Counted from the first letter of the stretch, positions 16,418-26,156 are shown. The stretch is 64,000 nucleotides of DNA from Yoonia sp. F2084L (GCF_023015625.1 NZ_JALKAH010000001.1:930001-994000), one strand, 5' to 3'. Notes: generated from the sequence alone by a model not told the origin. Translations and numbers: made by a program.

Positions 16418-18495
16418 TCAGGTTCCGCCCGATAGATCGCGCCGGTTAGCCAAGCGGGCCAGTCGCGTTCGAAGAAAGCTTTGTCCGCTTCGTCAAATGT
16501 GCGGTTCGGACGCCTCGATACGACCATGCGCTGTCCCGCCAGCCGCACAATCAATTGTTCCAATTTATCGACCTCACGTTCGCTGCGAAAGCGGACATCA
16601 GTCAACGGGCCCGTCACCGCCATTGGCAAAGCATCACCTTCGGGATCGCAAACGGCACGCGCGCCTCTGCTACCACCCCCGCTTGCGACATAGGTATCAA
16701 GCGCCGTCAGGACCGCTTCTGAGGCAAGCGCCATTTGCTGCCATTGCAGGACCCTCGCAACCTCTGCCGGGCGAGTGAAGGTCACACCATTTGCGCGGAT
16801 TGCATCATTGAGGACCTGCGCATCCGCAAGACTTCGTCTGATATCACCGGGGTGGCACAGGATACCTGCGCTATCGCTCATACGTGTTTGGACTTGCTTG
16901 CGGATCTCTTGCGCCGTCAGTTCGCTATCAATCGTCAGAGTGGCCTCAATGCCAGCAACGGCCTGCGCCGCCTGATCCATGACATCTGCATCCTGCGGCA
17001 TCACAGCCTGCCGACTGGCTGCAATATGCTCCGCCACGCGCGTGCCAAAGACCTGCCCTGCATTCAGGGCTGAGCCTCCTGGTCGGGTTACGCCGTGCGT
17101 ACCTGCAGCCTCACCGATGGCATAGATGCCGCCCACATTGGTGCAGCCCCATGTATCAACAGCAATCCCTCCATTCATGTGCTGGTTGTTGACGGCAAAT
17201 TCCAACGGATCGGTGGTGATATCCACCTTGTACCGCTTATAAAGTTCAATCGCCAGCGGGTTCATGTGGCGCAACCGATGGATCGGCAACTCGTGCGAAG
17301 CACCCGCCGTCTTCAGATAATTGCTGACATCATCATCCAACCGCGCAAGGCTGAAGGGCTGATCGCCCGGTACCGGCAAGGGATTGCGGTTGAAATCCAT
17401 GAACACCCGCCGCCCCTTTTGGCCTTCACGAAAGATCGCCAGATCGACAAGACTGGATTGAAAATCTAGCATCCGTGACGCATGAAACGGCCATTGATAG
17501 CCTTTGCGAAACACATTCGATGCCAGTTCCTGTGTTGTCCGGTAATAATCGGCCAGAAAATGATGCTCGTTTTCAGCGTCATCAACCGAATAGATATGCG
17601 GGATGACTTGGACGTAGGTGCCGGACAAGTTCCATGGGAATCCTTCTCGACGTGTGCTGATACCGAATTGGCTTTCTGTGATGTTCACAAGTTCCAGCCC
17701 TGTTTCAAGAGCCAGACCCAACGTGCCAAAGCACCCATTGGGGAAAACACTGTCACGGTAGAGCTCACCCGGTCCACCTGCTGCGATAACGAGGGCCGTG
17801 CACGTGAACACCGTAAAGCCATAGGGGTTTGCGTCAGACTTGTCTTTCGGTCGTATCGCCAAAAGCCCGACCACATGACGTGCATCGCCCGCCCCTTGCG
17901 TCAGGACTTTGATCGCGGTTGTCTGGTTCAAGAAAGGAATATCGAGGCGCAACGCCTCGGTCGCCAAGACCTTAACCATCAGGCGCGACGTGCGTGGCCC
18001 GCAACTTGTCGCACGACCCACGTCGTCGTGGTCCGTCTTATAGCGTAGCGTGCCACCAAGACGGTCCTGCGGCAAAGGCAAGCCCATGAACTGCAACGAG
18101 GCCATCGCCCGCGTGGAACCGACAGCCTCAATATAGGCGATGTCTTCATCCATCGCACCGCCAGCGCGGATAGAACGCGCCATGTCTTTGAAGTTATCCC
18201 CTTGATCGGCGGTGTTGGCAGTGTGCAACGTCTGCTTGTCCGACCCGGAACAGGCCGACGTACCACCCCACGCGCTTTGGCTAATAATGGTAACATCCGC
18301 GCCCCGGCGCTTTGCCTCAACTGCGGCGCGTAATCCTGCCGCCCCACTACCCACGACCAGACAGCCGGAGCGATACATCGGCACGCTGTAACCTCCAACC
18401 TCCACATGATTATTCGCATCAGGATCAGGGCGCAGGCGCGGCATCTCAACGTCTGTCAACGCATCGAGGATTGATTGGGGGACACGCGATGTCAC
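16414..18495 (-). CDS. FAD-dependent oxidoreductase of the fumarate reductase/succinate dehydrogenase flavoprotein type
   Basis: The product is 693 residues, with no signal peptide. The dinucleotide site is CLVVGSGAAGLRAAVEAKRR near residue 45, followed by WGGTSACSGSDKQTLH. A second FAD contact is EAAGTHGVTRPGGSALNAGQ near residue 475. This is the fold of fumarate reductase, aspartate oxidase and ketosteroid dehydrogenase, but the subfamily is not one with a role I can name. Context (after a Gfo/Idh gene, before kdgK, under a LacI operator) suggests it oxidises or reduces an intermediate of sugar catabolism. The electron partner is not encoded nearby. Confidence 0.8.
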   Translation of the reverse strand: MTSRVPQSILDALTDVEMPRLRPDPDANNHVEVGGYSVPMYRSGCLVVGSGAAGLRAAVEAKRRGADVTIISQSAWGGTSACSGSDKQTLHTANTADQGDNFKDMARSIRAGGAMDEDIAYIEAVGSTRAMASLQFMGLPLPQDRLGGTLRYKTDHDDVGRATSCGPRTSRLMVKVLATEALRLDIPFLNQTTAIKVLTQGAGDARHVVGLLAIRPKDKSDANPYGFTVFTCTALVIAAGGPGELYRDSVFPNGCFGTLGLALETGLELVNITESQFGISTRREGFPWNLSGTYVQVIPHIYSVDDAENEHHFLADYYRTTQELASNVFRKGYQWPFHASRMLDFQSSLVDLAIFREGQKGRRVFMDFNRNPLPVPGDQPFSLARLDDDVSNYLKTAGASHELPIHRLRHMNPLAIELYKRYKVDITTDPLEFAVNNQHMNGGIAVDTWGCTNVGGIYAIGEAAGTHGVTRPGGSALNAGQVFGTRVAEHIAASRQAVMPQDADVMDQAAQAVAGIEATLTIDSELTAQEIRKQVQTRMSDSAGILCHPGDIRRSLADAQVLNDAIRANGVTFTRPAEVARVLQWQQMALASEAVLTALDTYVASGGGSRGARAVCDPEGDALPMAVTGPLTDVRFRSEREVDKLEQLIVRLAGQRMVVSRRPNRTFDEADKAFFERDWPAWLTGAIYRAEPE

Positions 18496-18515
18496 AGGCA
18501 GTTGACCTTCTTTGT

Positions 18516-19679
18516 TCAGTCGATATCGACCCAGCGTTTCAGGCGCGACGATGTCATACAGGCATCAACGATTTGGCAAATATGATGGCCGGTCTCGAAC
18601 GTCGGCCACATGGGTTGGTTGGTGGTTATCGACCGCACGATCTCGGCCGCTTCGATGATCTTGCTCTCGTTATATCCCAGTCCAAAATTCGGCAGCGGCA
18701 AGAAAGCTTTGTAAGTCTCATGTTCGGGGCCCACATCAATCGCGCGATACCCGCGCCGTCCGACCCTGTCGTCGTTAGAGTAAAACCGCAGGCGACTGAC
18801 CTCGTCATAGTTGTATGACAGACTACCTTTTGTACCATATATTTCATAGGCTTGCATGAACTTGCGACCAGTTGCAACGCGGCTAAAATCCACCAAACCG
18901 CGTGCACCATTGGCGAAAGTGCAAAGGATGTTGGACCCATCAGGGTTGGTGACATCGGCCCAGTCCTCGTCACCCGTAAGCGCGTTGTCATCACCAAATG
19001 CAGACCCTTCAACAACCGGGCGCTTGTCCGTCACAATGAAGTTGTCAGCGATTAGCGAACTGACCCGCCCAACAAGAAACGCCATAAAACTGAAGACATG
19101 GCTTCCGGTATCACCGACGATGCCCGTCGGCGCCAAATCACCATTTGCCCGCCACATATGCGGCGCAAGCGGATCGCCGAACATGTCGACATGCTGGCAA
19201 CCTTTGAACATCTTAATCTGGCCGATTTCGCCGTTGTCGATGATCTCCTTGGCCAGATCGTGCACGGGATTGCGCGGGAAAGCGTGACCGACGCGTGTGA
19301 TGACGCCTTTTTGGGCCGCAATCTCGGCCAGCTCTCTTGCTTGTTCAGCGGTATCGGCCAACGGCTTTTCGCAGAACACATGTTTCCCCGAGAGCAAGGC
19401 CGCTTTCGCAACTTCGTAGTGCATGTTGTCAGGCAGGCAGATGTCGATCAGATCAACCTCTGGGTCTGCCACGGCCTGTTGCCAGTCTTTCAGGATTTTT
19501 GCACCCGGCGCGCGGAAGGCCAGGTCCTGTTCGGCCTTTGGGTCGCGCGACACCAAAGCGACAACCCGGGCTGTGCCACCCCCTTGCCCAAAGAAATGCG
19601 GAAATGTCTGAAAGGCCATCGTGTGGGTTTTGCCCATCCAACCTGATGCACCTAAAACAGCAACTTTGACTTCCGTCAT
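18516..19679 (-). CDS. Gfo/Idh/MocA family NAD(P)-dependent oxidoreductase
   Basis: The product is 387 residues from the ATG at 19679. The Rossmann motif is VAVLGASGWMGKTH, the family's EKP motif is CEKPLADTAEQARELAEIA near residue 100, and the C-terminal substrate domain has GDTGSHVFSFMAFL. Such enzymes oxidise hydroxyls of inositols, sugars or sugar acids, including C3 of glycosides. It is the first gene of the second operon. The palindrome TTTGGAACGTTCCAAA ends 19 bases before its start codon. Confidence 0.88.
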   Translation of the reverse strand: MTEVKVAVLGASGWMGKTHTMAFQTFPHFFGQGGGTARVVALVSRDPKAEQDLAFRAPGAKILKDWQQAVADPEVDLIDICLPDNMHYEVAKAALLSGKHVFCEKPLADTAEQARELAEIAAQKGVITRVGHAFPRNPVHDLAKEIIDNGEIGQIKMFKGCQHVDMFGDPLAPHMWRANGDLAPTGIVGDTGSHVFSFMAFLVGRVSSLIADNFIVTDKRPVVEGSAFGDDNALTGDEDWADVTNPDGSNILCTFANGARGLVDFSRVATGRKFMQAYEIYGTKGSLSYNYDEVSRLRFYSNDDRVGRRGYRAIDVGPEHETYKAFLPLPNFGLGYNESKIIEAAEIVRSITTNQPMWPTFETGHHICQIVDACMTSSRLKRWVDID

Positions 19680-19697
19680 CTCAGTGATCTCCGCATT

Positions 19698-19713
19698 TTT
19701 GGAACGTTCCAAA
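19698..19713. promoter_or_regulatory. LacI-type operator before the Gfo/Idh-flavoprotein-kdgK operon
   Basis: TTTGGAACGTTCCAAA is a perfect 16-bp palindrome with the central CG typical of LacI-family sites. The core TGGAACGTTCCA recurs twice before the CoA-transferase gene. It lies between the LacI gene and the operon start, so it can repress the second operon separately from the first. Confidence 0.85.
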
Positions 19714-19755
19714 CGTGGACTGATAACTACCTATGATGGACCTGCGCGTCAAGTT

Positions 19756-20763
19756 TTACGGCTGACCGCTAGAGGCCCGGATCGCCAGTTCAACCTCTGA
19801 ACGTTGATGGTCATTGGGACGCACCCCATCATTGATCCATGACAGAATTTGCGCGGCTGTGGTCTTTGCGAAATCTGGGATATGACAGCTGACTGAGGAC
19901 AGGGCGGGAAAGCTGTCTTGGCAGTCCTGAATGTCGTCAAATCCAACCACCCGCAGATCGCGCCCGACTTGAATGCCACTTTCGACACAAGCAGACAAAA
20001 CACCCAAGCCCACAAGATCATTAAAACAGATCACACCGTCCACGTCGGGGTGATCTGCGGCCAGCTTGGCCACCATCTGTTTGCCAAACCGACGCGTTAC
20101 TTCACCAGTCAGGATAACAGGCTCCTGGCGATGACGCGCGAGGACATCCAGATACCCACTCATGCGTTCTTGGGTTACAGCACGCCCGTTCAGACCGCCC
20201 AAAAAGGCGATGCGTTTGCAGCCCATTTCCAACAGATGTTCTGTCGCGCATGTGCCACCAAGTTTGTAATCTGGGGCGACAAAAGGAAACCTATCGTCAT
20301 CCTGCGACAATGCTCTGAACACTTGCAGCGTGGGGACACCAGCCGCCTCAATCACCGCGAGCGTATCTTCTTCCTGCCCGTAAGCCGGTGAAATCACAAA
20401 CCCGGACACCCCATGCTCAATCAACGATGAAATCGTCCGTGATTGCAGCAATGGATCCTCATCCGTATTTGCCAGCACCGTCGCGAACCCGTTTTGGGCC
20501 AATTCCATCTGAAACGACGTCGCAAATTCGGCAAAGAAAGGATTGCGCAGGTCGTTGATAACCAACCCGATAAGGCCAGACGAAGACGACCGCAGCGTCG
20601 CAGCAGAGCGATTGTAGACATACCCGATATCCGCCATCGCCTGACGCACAGCGACGCGGGTAGACTCTTTGACCGAGGCACTTTGTTGCAAGACCAAGCT
20701 GACCGTGGACTTCGACACGCCAGCCTTTTTGGCCACATCAAGGATTGTCGGTCTCTGCCCCAT
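19756..20763 (-). CDS. LacI family transcriptional repressor
   Basis: The product is 335 residues. The N-terminal helix-turn-helix and hinge helix are clear (ILDVAKKAGVSKSTVSLVL, then YVYNRSAATLRS), followed by a periplasmic-binding-protein-like effector domain (GLIGLVINDLRNPFFAEFA). It is the last gene of the first operon and directly precedes an operator for the second. By position it should control both operons and itself, with an imported sugar or a derivative as inducer. The cognate inducer is not known. Confidence 0.93.
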   Translation of the reverse strand: MGQRPTILDVAKKAGVSKSTVSLVLQQSASVKESTRVAVRQAMADIGYVYNRSAATLRSSSSGLIGLVINDLRNPFFAEFATSFQMELAQNGFATVLANTDEDPLLQSRTISSLIEHGVSGFVISPAYGQEEDTLAVIEAAGVPTLQVFRALSQDDDRFPFVAPDYKLGGTCATEHLLEMGCKRIAFLGGLNGRAVTQERMSGYLDVLARHRQEPVILTGEVTRRFGKQMVAKLAADHPDVDGVICFNDLVGLGVLSACVESGIQVGRDLRVVGFDDIQDCQDSFPALSSVSCHIPDFAKTTAAQILSWINDGVRPNDHQRSEVELAIRASSGQP

Positions 20764-20779
20764 TCAGTTTTCGCCTGCG

Positions 20780-21088
20780 TCACACATCCAAATCAAGCAC
20801 CAAAATGCCATCAATCCCCCCTATCGCATTCGCGACAAGCTGACCACCAAGCATCTGATGCGTCGGATTATCTGCATAGTTTTGCAGCGCGTCCCAACTG
20901 TCGAAATCTATGACAAAGCCATGCATATAACCGCGCTCAATCTTTTCAGGGCTTTCAGATCGGCCGCCGGTGAAATTCTGCGCTCCCGGCAATTCTTCGG
21001 CCAGTGCTGACAGTCCGGCGTAGATTTCGGCCACTTTCGCTTCGGCCGTTTCAGGTTTGAATTTCGTCAAAACGATGTGGCGGATCAT
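20780..21088 (-). CDS. Dabb-domain (stress-responsive A/B barrel) protein
   Basis: The product is 102 residues. It starts MIRHIVLTKFKPET and carries the HGFVIDFDSWDALQNYADNPTHQ stretch, the typical Dabb signature near residue 55. Dabb proteins are dimeric alpha-beta barrels of varied or unknown activity, some acting as cyclases or lyases on small metabolites. Its start overlaps the stop of the first GMC gene by four bases, so it is translationally coupled. A role on a ketonic intermediate made by the GMC enzymes is possible but unproven. Confidence 0.88.
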   Translation of the reverse strand: MIRHIVLTKFKPETAEAKVAEIYAGLSALAEELPGAQNFTGGRSESPEKIERGYMHGFVIDFDSWDALQNYADNPTHQMLGGQLVANAIGGIDGILVLDLDV

Positions 21089-22680
21089 ATGCTCATTCCT
21101 TGATCTTGCTTTATCATGTCCGCAGCCTTTTCCCCGATCATGATCGTAGGCGCGTTTGTATTGGATGAATTCACTTGCGGCATGACTGATGCATCAGCGA
21201 CCCGCAGGCCCTCAATTCCATTAAACCGCAAACGCGGGTCAACAACGGCATCAGCATCGGTCCCCATCCGGCAGGTCCCGGCACAATGATGCGATGTCTT
21301 CGAATGCACGCAGATGAAATTGAAGTAGTCTTCGTGCGTCCGCACATCAGGTCCGGGCAACCGCTCAGCCATGATGAAGGGCTTCAGGGCATCTTGTGAA
21401 AGGATGTTCTGTACCAGTTTCAAGCCGCGGATCGACATCTCGCGGTCATAAGGGTCTGACAGATAGTTTGGATCAATCAGCGGCATATCCGCTGGATTAT
21501 CACTTTGCAGCCGCACCGTGCCACGCGACCGTGGGCGCAAGTGGCATGCGTTCAGTGTGACGCCCCCATTGGGCATTGCCTCTACTCCGGCTTCAATCCC
21601 TGTTCCCAGCCCCAGATGCATCTGGATATCAGGCGAACGGGCATTTTCATCCGCATACCAAAAGCCACCGGTTTCAAACAAGCTAGAGGCCACGGGCCCC
21701 TTCCGCTGAAACAGATATTGCAACCCCGCGAGGGCCGACAAATGCAGCTTCGCAAAGCGGTCATACGTATGCGGACCCGTCACCTCGCAGATTGCATAGA
21801 GGTCAAGATGATCTTGCAGATTGGCACCAACACCGGGCTGGTCGAAGACCACGTCGATCCCAAGCTCTTTGAGATGATCCGCCGGACCAATGCCCGAAAG
21901 CTGCAACAGACGTGGAGAGCCAATAGCCCCCGATGACAAAACGACCTCGCGATCTGCCGTGATCGTCCGACCATCAGCCATCTCAACGCCGGTCGCCTTG
22001 CCGTTTTCCACGGTAATGCGACGCACGTGCGCCTGCATCTGGATCGTCAGATTTGGCCGCCCCCTGTTGGGCGCAAGAAATGCCATCGCCGCAGAGGACC
22101 GCCGCGCATGGCGCTGGGTCAGTTGGTAATAACCGGCACCATCCTGTTTTGCGCCATTCACATCTTTTGTTTCGGGAATACCTGCCTGCCCGGCTGCCGC
22201 GATAAACGCATCACAGATTGGAAGTGGCGCAGAGGGCATCGAAACACCCATCGGGCCGCCTTTGCCGTGAAACTCACCTTCGTAGGTGTCGTTATCCTCG
22301 GACTTTTTGAAGTAGGGTAGCACGTCAGCATAGCTCCACCCTTCGCATCCCATTTGACGCCATTCATCATAATCCTGTGCTGCCCCACGCGTATAAATCT
22401 GTGCATTGATCGCGGATCCCCCGCCAATCACCTTGGCTTGGGTGTAGTTGAACACCTTGTTCTGCATCGCGCGCTGCGGCGTGGTGGACCAACCCCAGGA
22501 CCCGATGCCTTTGGTCATCTTCGCAAAACCAGCAGGGAGGTGGAAAAACGGATGACGGTCGCTGCCACCGGCCTCAAGCAGCAAAACCTGCACCGCGGGG
22601 TCTTCGCTCAGGCGTGCAGCGATAACGGAACCGGCAGAGCCCCCACCGATCACAATAAAATCATAGCCAGTGGTGGTCAT
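21085..22680 (-). CDS. GMC family FAD oxidoreductase (choline dehydrogenase-like)
   Basis: The product is 531 residues with no export signal. It has the FAD motif VIGGGSAGSVIAARLSE, the GMC signatures GGGSAINAQIYTRGA and SSGAIGSPRLLQLSGIGP, and the catalytic pair in HHCAGTCRMG (His) and SNTNAPTIMIGEKAADMI (Asn). Such enzymes oxidise alcohols to aldehydes or ketones. Although closest in look to BetA, no betaine aldehyde dehydrogenase-betI-betC layout is present. Context argues for a sugar or sugar-linked alcohol. It overlaps its neighbours by four bases on both sides. Confidence 0.9.
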   Translation of the reverse strand: MTTTGYDFIVIGGGSAGSVIAARLSEDPAVQVLLLEAGGSDRHPFFHLPAGFAKMTKGIGSWGWSTTPQRAMQNKVFNYTQAKVIGGGSAINAQIYTRGAAQDYDEWRQMGCEGWSYADVLPYFKKSEDNDTYEGEFHGKGGPMGVSMPSAPLPICDAFIAAAGQAGIPETKDVNGAKQDGAGYYQLTQRHARRSSAAMAFLAPNRGRPNLTIQMQAHVRRITVENGKATGVEMADGRTITADREVVLSSGAIGSPRLLQLSGIGPADHLKELGIDVVFDQPGVGANLQDHLDLYAICEVTGPHTYDRFAKLHLSALAGLQYLFQRKGPVASSLFETGGFWYADENARSPDIQMHLGLGTGIEAGVEAMPNGGVTLNACHLRPRSRGTVRLQSDNPADMPLIDPNYLSDPYDREMSIRGLKLVQNILSQDALKPFIMAERLPGPDVRTHEDYFNFICVHSKTSHHCAGTCRMGTDADAVVDPRLRFNGIEGLRVADASVMPQVNSSNTNAPTIMIGEKAADMIKQDQGMSI

Positions 22681-24158
22681 GCGGCAAACTCCGTCTGGAT
22701 GATATGGCGGCCTGCGCGCAAAGCGAGTGCTGCGATGGTCAAAGCGGGGTTCACGGCTGCTGATGTCGGTAGAACCGAGGCGTCGACGATAAAGAGGTTC
22801 TGGTGATCATGGCTGCGGCAGAACGTGTCAACAACGCTGGTCCTGGGGTCCGCACCCATCCGCGCTGTGCCACACTGATGCGACGGCGTGCGGCGATCAA
22901 AGGCGCGCGACATTACCATTGGAAAACCTGCCCTCCGCAACGCCCGTTTCAACTGGCTCACCAATTGCACATGCGCGTCCCAATTCGACCGTTTCCAATC
23001 CAACTTTATCTGGCCGTCGCACAGCATCACGCGGCTATCAGGGTCGGGTAGATCTTCGGACATTGCATAAAAATCAAAACTGCGCGCCGCGATCAGATTT
23101 GCGATCCATGCGGGCAGTTTTGTCTGGGTCGCCAGAATTGGACCCGTGATCTTGCCCAACATCTGTACGTTACCCAAGGGCGGGTCCTGATAAAAATCGT
23201 TCAACATCAGTGTCTTTTGATAAACTGCTCGATTGTGCCGTAACGGATGCAGCGCCAAAACTGCGGAACAGTTATGGTTCATGAAATTGCGCCCCACTTG
23301 ATCAGATCGGTTCGCAAGCCCCGTCGGACAATTGTCATTTGCCGATGCCAGTAGCAGCGCCGCCGACTGTACTGCTCCTGCGGCCAAGACGATAATCGGG
23401 GCTGTGATACAAGCCCCCTGCCCGTCCTTTTCATAGCGCACGCTTGTGATCTGCCCGGCTGCATCGCTGACCAGCGTGTGTACAAGACAGCCTGTTTGCA
23501 GGGTCACATTTTCAAAGGCCAACGCCGCCGCCAAACCACAGGTCTCAGCATCCATTTTGCCGTCACATGTGTTGGGATATGCATCCCATGTTGTTTGACC
23601 CGCAGCAAGCCAACGATCGAGATCAACTCCAAGTGGGATCGTGCAGGGCCGCAGTCCGGCCTTCATGAGCCGCGCTCGCAGATCGGCAATGTCCGCTTCA
23701 TCAGGCACCGGCCCGTGGGTGTAATCGGCGGCATGGGGCGGCTCGGTCGGGTCCTCACCCAACCTGCCGCGCACGGCATAAAGCGCCTCTGCTGCTTGAT
23801 AGTCATCGGCGAGATCATCATAGCTGATCGGCCAACCGGGTGTGGTTCCGCCTTGATGCGCGACAGGATCAAAATCCACCTCACGGTAGCGGATCAATGC
23901 GGCGCCATAGAACTTTGAGTTGCCGCCCACGTTGTAATAATTACCGGGATTGAAAGACACGTCCTGCCCATCCAACCAATGCTCAGCAGGGCGAAAAACA
24001 GCATCACCAAAGATCGCCTTTGCATCTCGGTCATATGGCGAGGGTTGCAAGTGCTCTCCGCGCTCCAAGATCACAATACGGCGCCCTGTCGGGGCCAGTG
24101 CCGCCGCAAGAGTTGCACCACCCATGCCAGAGCCGATGATGACAACATCGGGCTGCAT
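22677..24158 (-). CDS. GMC family FAD oxidoreductase (glucoside/gluconate dehydrogenase-like)
   Basis: The product is 493 residues. The N-terminal FAD site is VVIIGSGMGGATLAAALAP, followed by NVGGNSKFYGAALIRYREVDF, and the C terminus has the active-site His in HQCGTARMG and Asn in AAVNPALTIAALALRA. It belongs to the branch of the GMC family that includes gluconate 2-dehydrogenase and glucoside 3-dehydrogenase large subunits. The small 'hitch-hiker' subunit and cytochrome of those membrane complexes are absent here, so it may be a soluble oxidase or dehydrogenase. It shares one base with the ABC ATPase gene and four with the other GMC gene. Confidence 0.85.
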   Translation of the reverse strand: MQPDVVIIGSGMGGATLAAALAPTGRRIVILERGEHLQPSPYDRDAKAIFGDAVFRPAEHWLDGQDVSFNPGNYYNVGGNSKFYGAALIRYREVDFDPVAHQGGTTPGWPISYDDLADDYQAAEALYAVRGRLGEDPTEPPHAADYTHGPVPDEADIADLRARLMKAGLRPCTIPLGVDLDRWLAAGQTTWDAYPNTCDGKMDAETCGLAAALAFENVTLQTGCLVHTLVSDAAGQITSVRYEKDGQGACITAPIIVLAAGAVQSAALLLASANDNCPTGLANRSDQVGRNFMNHNCSAVLALHPLRHNRAVYQKTLMLNDFYQDPPLGNVQMLGKITGPILATQTKLPAWIANLIAARSFDFYAMSEDLPDPDSRVMLCDGQIKLDWKRSNWDAHVQLVSQLKRALRRAGFPMVMSRAFDRRTPSHQCGTARMGADPRTSVVDTFCRSHDHQNLFIVDASVLPTSAAVNPALTIAALALRAGRHIIQTEFAA

Positions 24159-25270
24159 CAGGGCGCTATGCGGGTTTCTGTTTCAGGGTCAAATGCGACG
24201 GCCTTTTCCATATTCACAGCAAAGCTGAAATCTGCCCCAGCCTTCACTTCCGCATCTGACCGCATCCGCGCGATCACATCCTTGCCGCCCATTGTCATCG
24301 TCACAAACGTGTCTGATCCCGCAGGTTCGGTCACAATGATCCGATTGGTCATATGCGCGATGTTGGATGATTTGCGATCTGCAGCATCTTCATCGGTGAT
24401 CGTTTCAGGGCGAATACCCAGTAAGATGTCTTTGCCTGTCCAATCGGCCATATTGTTCTGACTGAAAGGCAGCGACGTCATGGTGCCATCGTGCAAGGCA
24501 ACCTGTGCGACTGGCTTGCCGTTTTCCATAGCAACCATAGCAGGCAAGACGTTCATTGCAGGCGATCCCATAAAGGTCGCAACAAAGATATTGGCGGGCG
24601 TGTCATAGATTTCCTGCGGTGTACCCAACTGCTGCACATAGCCACCGTTCATCACCGCGATACGGGTCGATAGCGTCATCGCCTCAATCTGGTCGTGGGT
24701 GACATAAACGATAGTCGTGCCCAACTTTTGATGCAGCTTCTTGATCTCGGTGCGCATATCGACACGCAGTTTGGCATCAAGGTTCGATAGCGGCTCGTCA
24801 AAGAGAAACACATCGGGATTGCGCACCAAAGCGCGACCCATCGCAACCCGCTGGCGTTGGCCACCAGAAAGCGCACCGGGTTTACGGTCTAGCAGCTGTT
24901 CAATCTGCAAAAGCTTGGCAACGTCATTCATCGCCTTGTCACGTTCTGGCTTGGGGACGCCGTGCATCTCAAGCCCGAAGGTAATGTTCTTGCCCACGGT
25001 CATGTTGGGGTAAAGCGCGTAGGACTGGAACACCATCGCGATGTTCCGCTTGGACGCATGGACCCCGTTCATGGTGGCGTCTTTGATGCGGATTTCACCG
25101 CTGGTGATTTCCTCAAGTCCTGCGATCATATTCAGCAGCGTCGATTTCCCGCAACCCGATGGGCCGACCAGCACGAGGAACTCGCCCTCTTCCACGGAAA
25201 TGTCGATCTTATGGAGAACCTCAACGGCGCCATAGGACTTGGTTGTGTTATCAATATCGAGAAAGCCCAT
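24158..25270 (-). CDS. Sugar ABC transporter ATP-binding protein (MalK/UgpC type)
   Basis: The product is 370 residues. Walker A is GPSGCGKSTLLN, the signature is LSGGQRQRVAMGRAL, Walker B ends in VFLFDEPLSNLDAKLR, the switch is VTHDQIEAMTL, and a C-terminal OB-like domain starts near residue 240 (LGIRPETITDED). This is the usual CUT1 sugar importer ATPase. It follows the two permease genes by four bases and shares one base with the GMC gene after it. Confidence 0.93.
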   Translation of the reverse strand: MGFLDIDNTTKSYGAVEVLHKIDISVEEGEFLVLVGPSGCGKSTLLNMIAGLEEITSGEIRIKDATMNGVHASKRNIAMVFQSYALYPNMTVGKNITFGLEMHGVPKPERDKAMNDVAKLLQIEQLLDRKPGALSGGQRQRVAMGRALVRNPDVFLFDEPLSNLDAKLRVDMRTEIKKLHQKLGTTIVYVTHDQIEAMTLSTRIAVMNGGYVQQLGTPQEIYDTPANIFVATFMGSPAMNVLPAMVAMENGKPVAQVALHDGTMTSLPFSQNNMADWTGKDILLGIRPETITDEDAADRKSSNIAHMTNRIIVTEPAGSDTFVTMTMGGKDVIARMRSDAEVKAGADFSFAVNMEKAVAFDPETETRIAP

Positions 25271-25274
25271 GGAG

Positions 25275-26156
25275 TTAGCCCTTTACGCTACCAGCCATCA
25301 AACCGCGCACAAAATAGCGGCCCGCGACGATGTATACGAGGAGTGTGGGAAGTGCGGCCAAGATTGCCCCGGCAAAGTGAACATTATATTCCTTCACGCC
25401 ATGACTGGCCTGCACGAGGTTGTTCAAAGCAACCGTCATCGGTTGACTATCGGCGCCTGCAAACGATGCGCCAAACAGGAAGTCGTTCCAGATGTTGGTG
25501 AACTGCCAGATGATCGACACCACCGCGATGGGCCCTGATGACGGCAGCAGGATGCGCCAGAATATCTGAAAGAACCCCGCCCCGTCGATCTGTGCCGCGC
25601 GGACCAGTTCCGTTGGGAAAACCGCATAGTAGTTGCGAAAGTACAGGGTCGTGAACCCGATCCCATAGACCACATGCACCAGAACCAATCCACTGGTTGA
25701 CCCGGCCATCCCCATCATGCCCAGCATCCGCGCCATTGGTATCAGCACGATCTGGAACGGGATAAAGCAGGCGAAAAGCATCAAACCGAACAGGATCGTA
25801 TCGTACTTGAACCGCCACTTGGTCAGCACATAGCCATTGAGTGCACCCAGCACGGTCGAGATCGCAACTGCGGGCACAACCATCTTGATCGAGTTCCAGA
25901 AGTAAGGAGAAAGACCCGTTGGTTCGACCCCGATCTGGGCGGCAGACCAAGCTTTGACCCAAGGCTCAAAAGTCAAAACCTGCGGCAAGTTCATCATGCC
26001 GCCACCAGTAATTTCATCCAGCGGTTTGACCGAGTTCACGACCATCACGTAGAGCGGCAGCATGTAGAACAGAGCGAACAGTAGCAGCACCAGATAGATC
26101 AAGGTGCGGACAACGCGGCCTGTGCGGATGGCGGTATCTTGGGTTGCGACAGACAT
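25275..26156 (-). CDS. Sugar ABC transporter permease (MalG type)
   Basis: The product is 293 residues with six membrane segments. The EAA loop reads AAQIDGAGFFQIFWRILLP near residue 190, which docks the ATPase. The opening LIYLVLLLFALFYMLPLYVMVVNSVK is typical of the MalG class. It shares one base with the stop of the MalF-type gene. Confidence 0.93.
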   Translation of the reverse strand: MSVATQDTAIRTGRVVRTLIYLVLLLFALFYMLPLYVMVVNSVKPLDEITGGGMMNLPQVLTFEPWVKAWSAAQIGVEPTGLSPYFWNSIKMVVPAVAISTVLGALNGYVLTKWRFKYDTILFGLMLFACFIPFQIVLIPMARMLGMMGMAGSTSGLVLVHVVYGIGFTTLYFRNYYAVFPTELVRAAQIDGAGFFQIFWRILLPSSGPIAVVSIIWQFTNIWNDFLFGASFAGADSQPMTVALNNLVQASHGVKEYNVHFAGAILAALPTLLVYIVAGRYFVRGLMAGSVKG

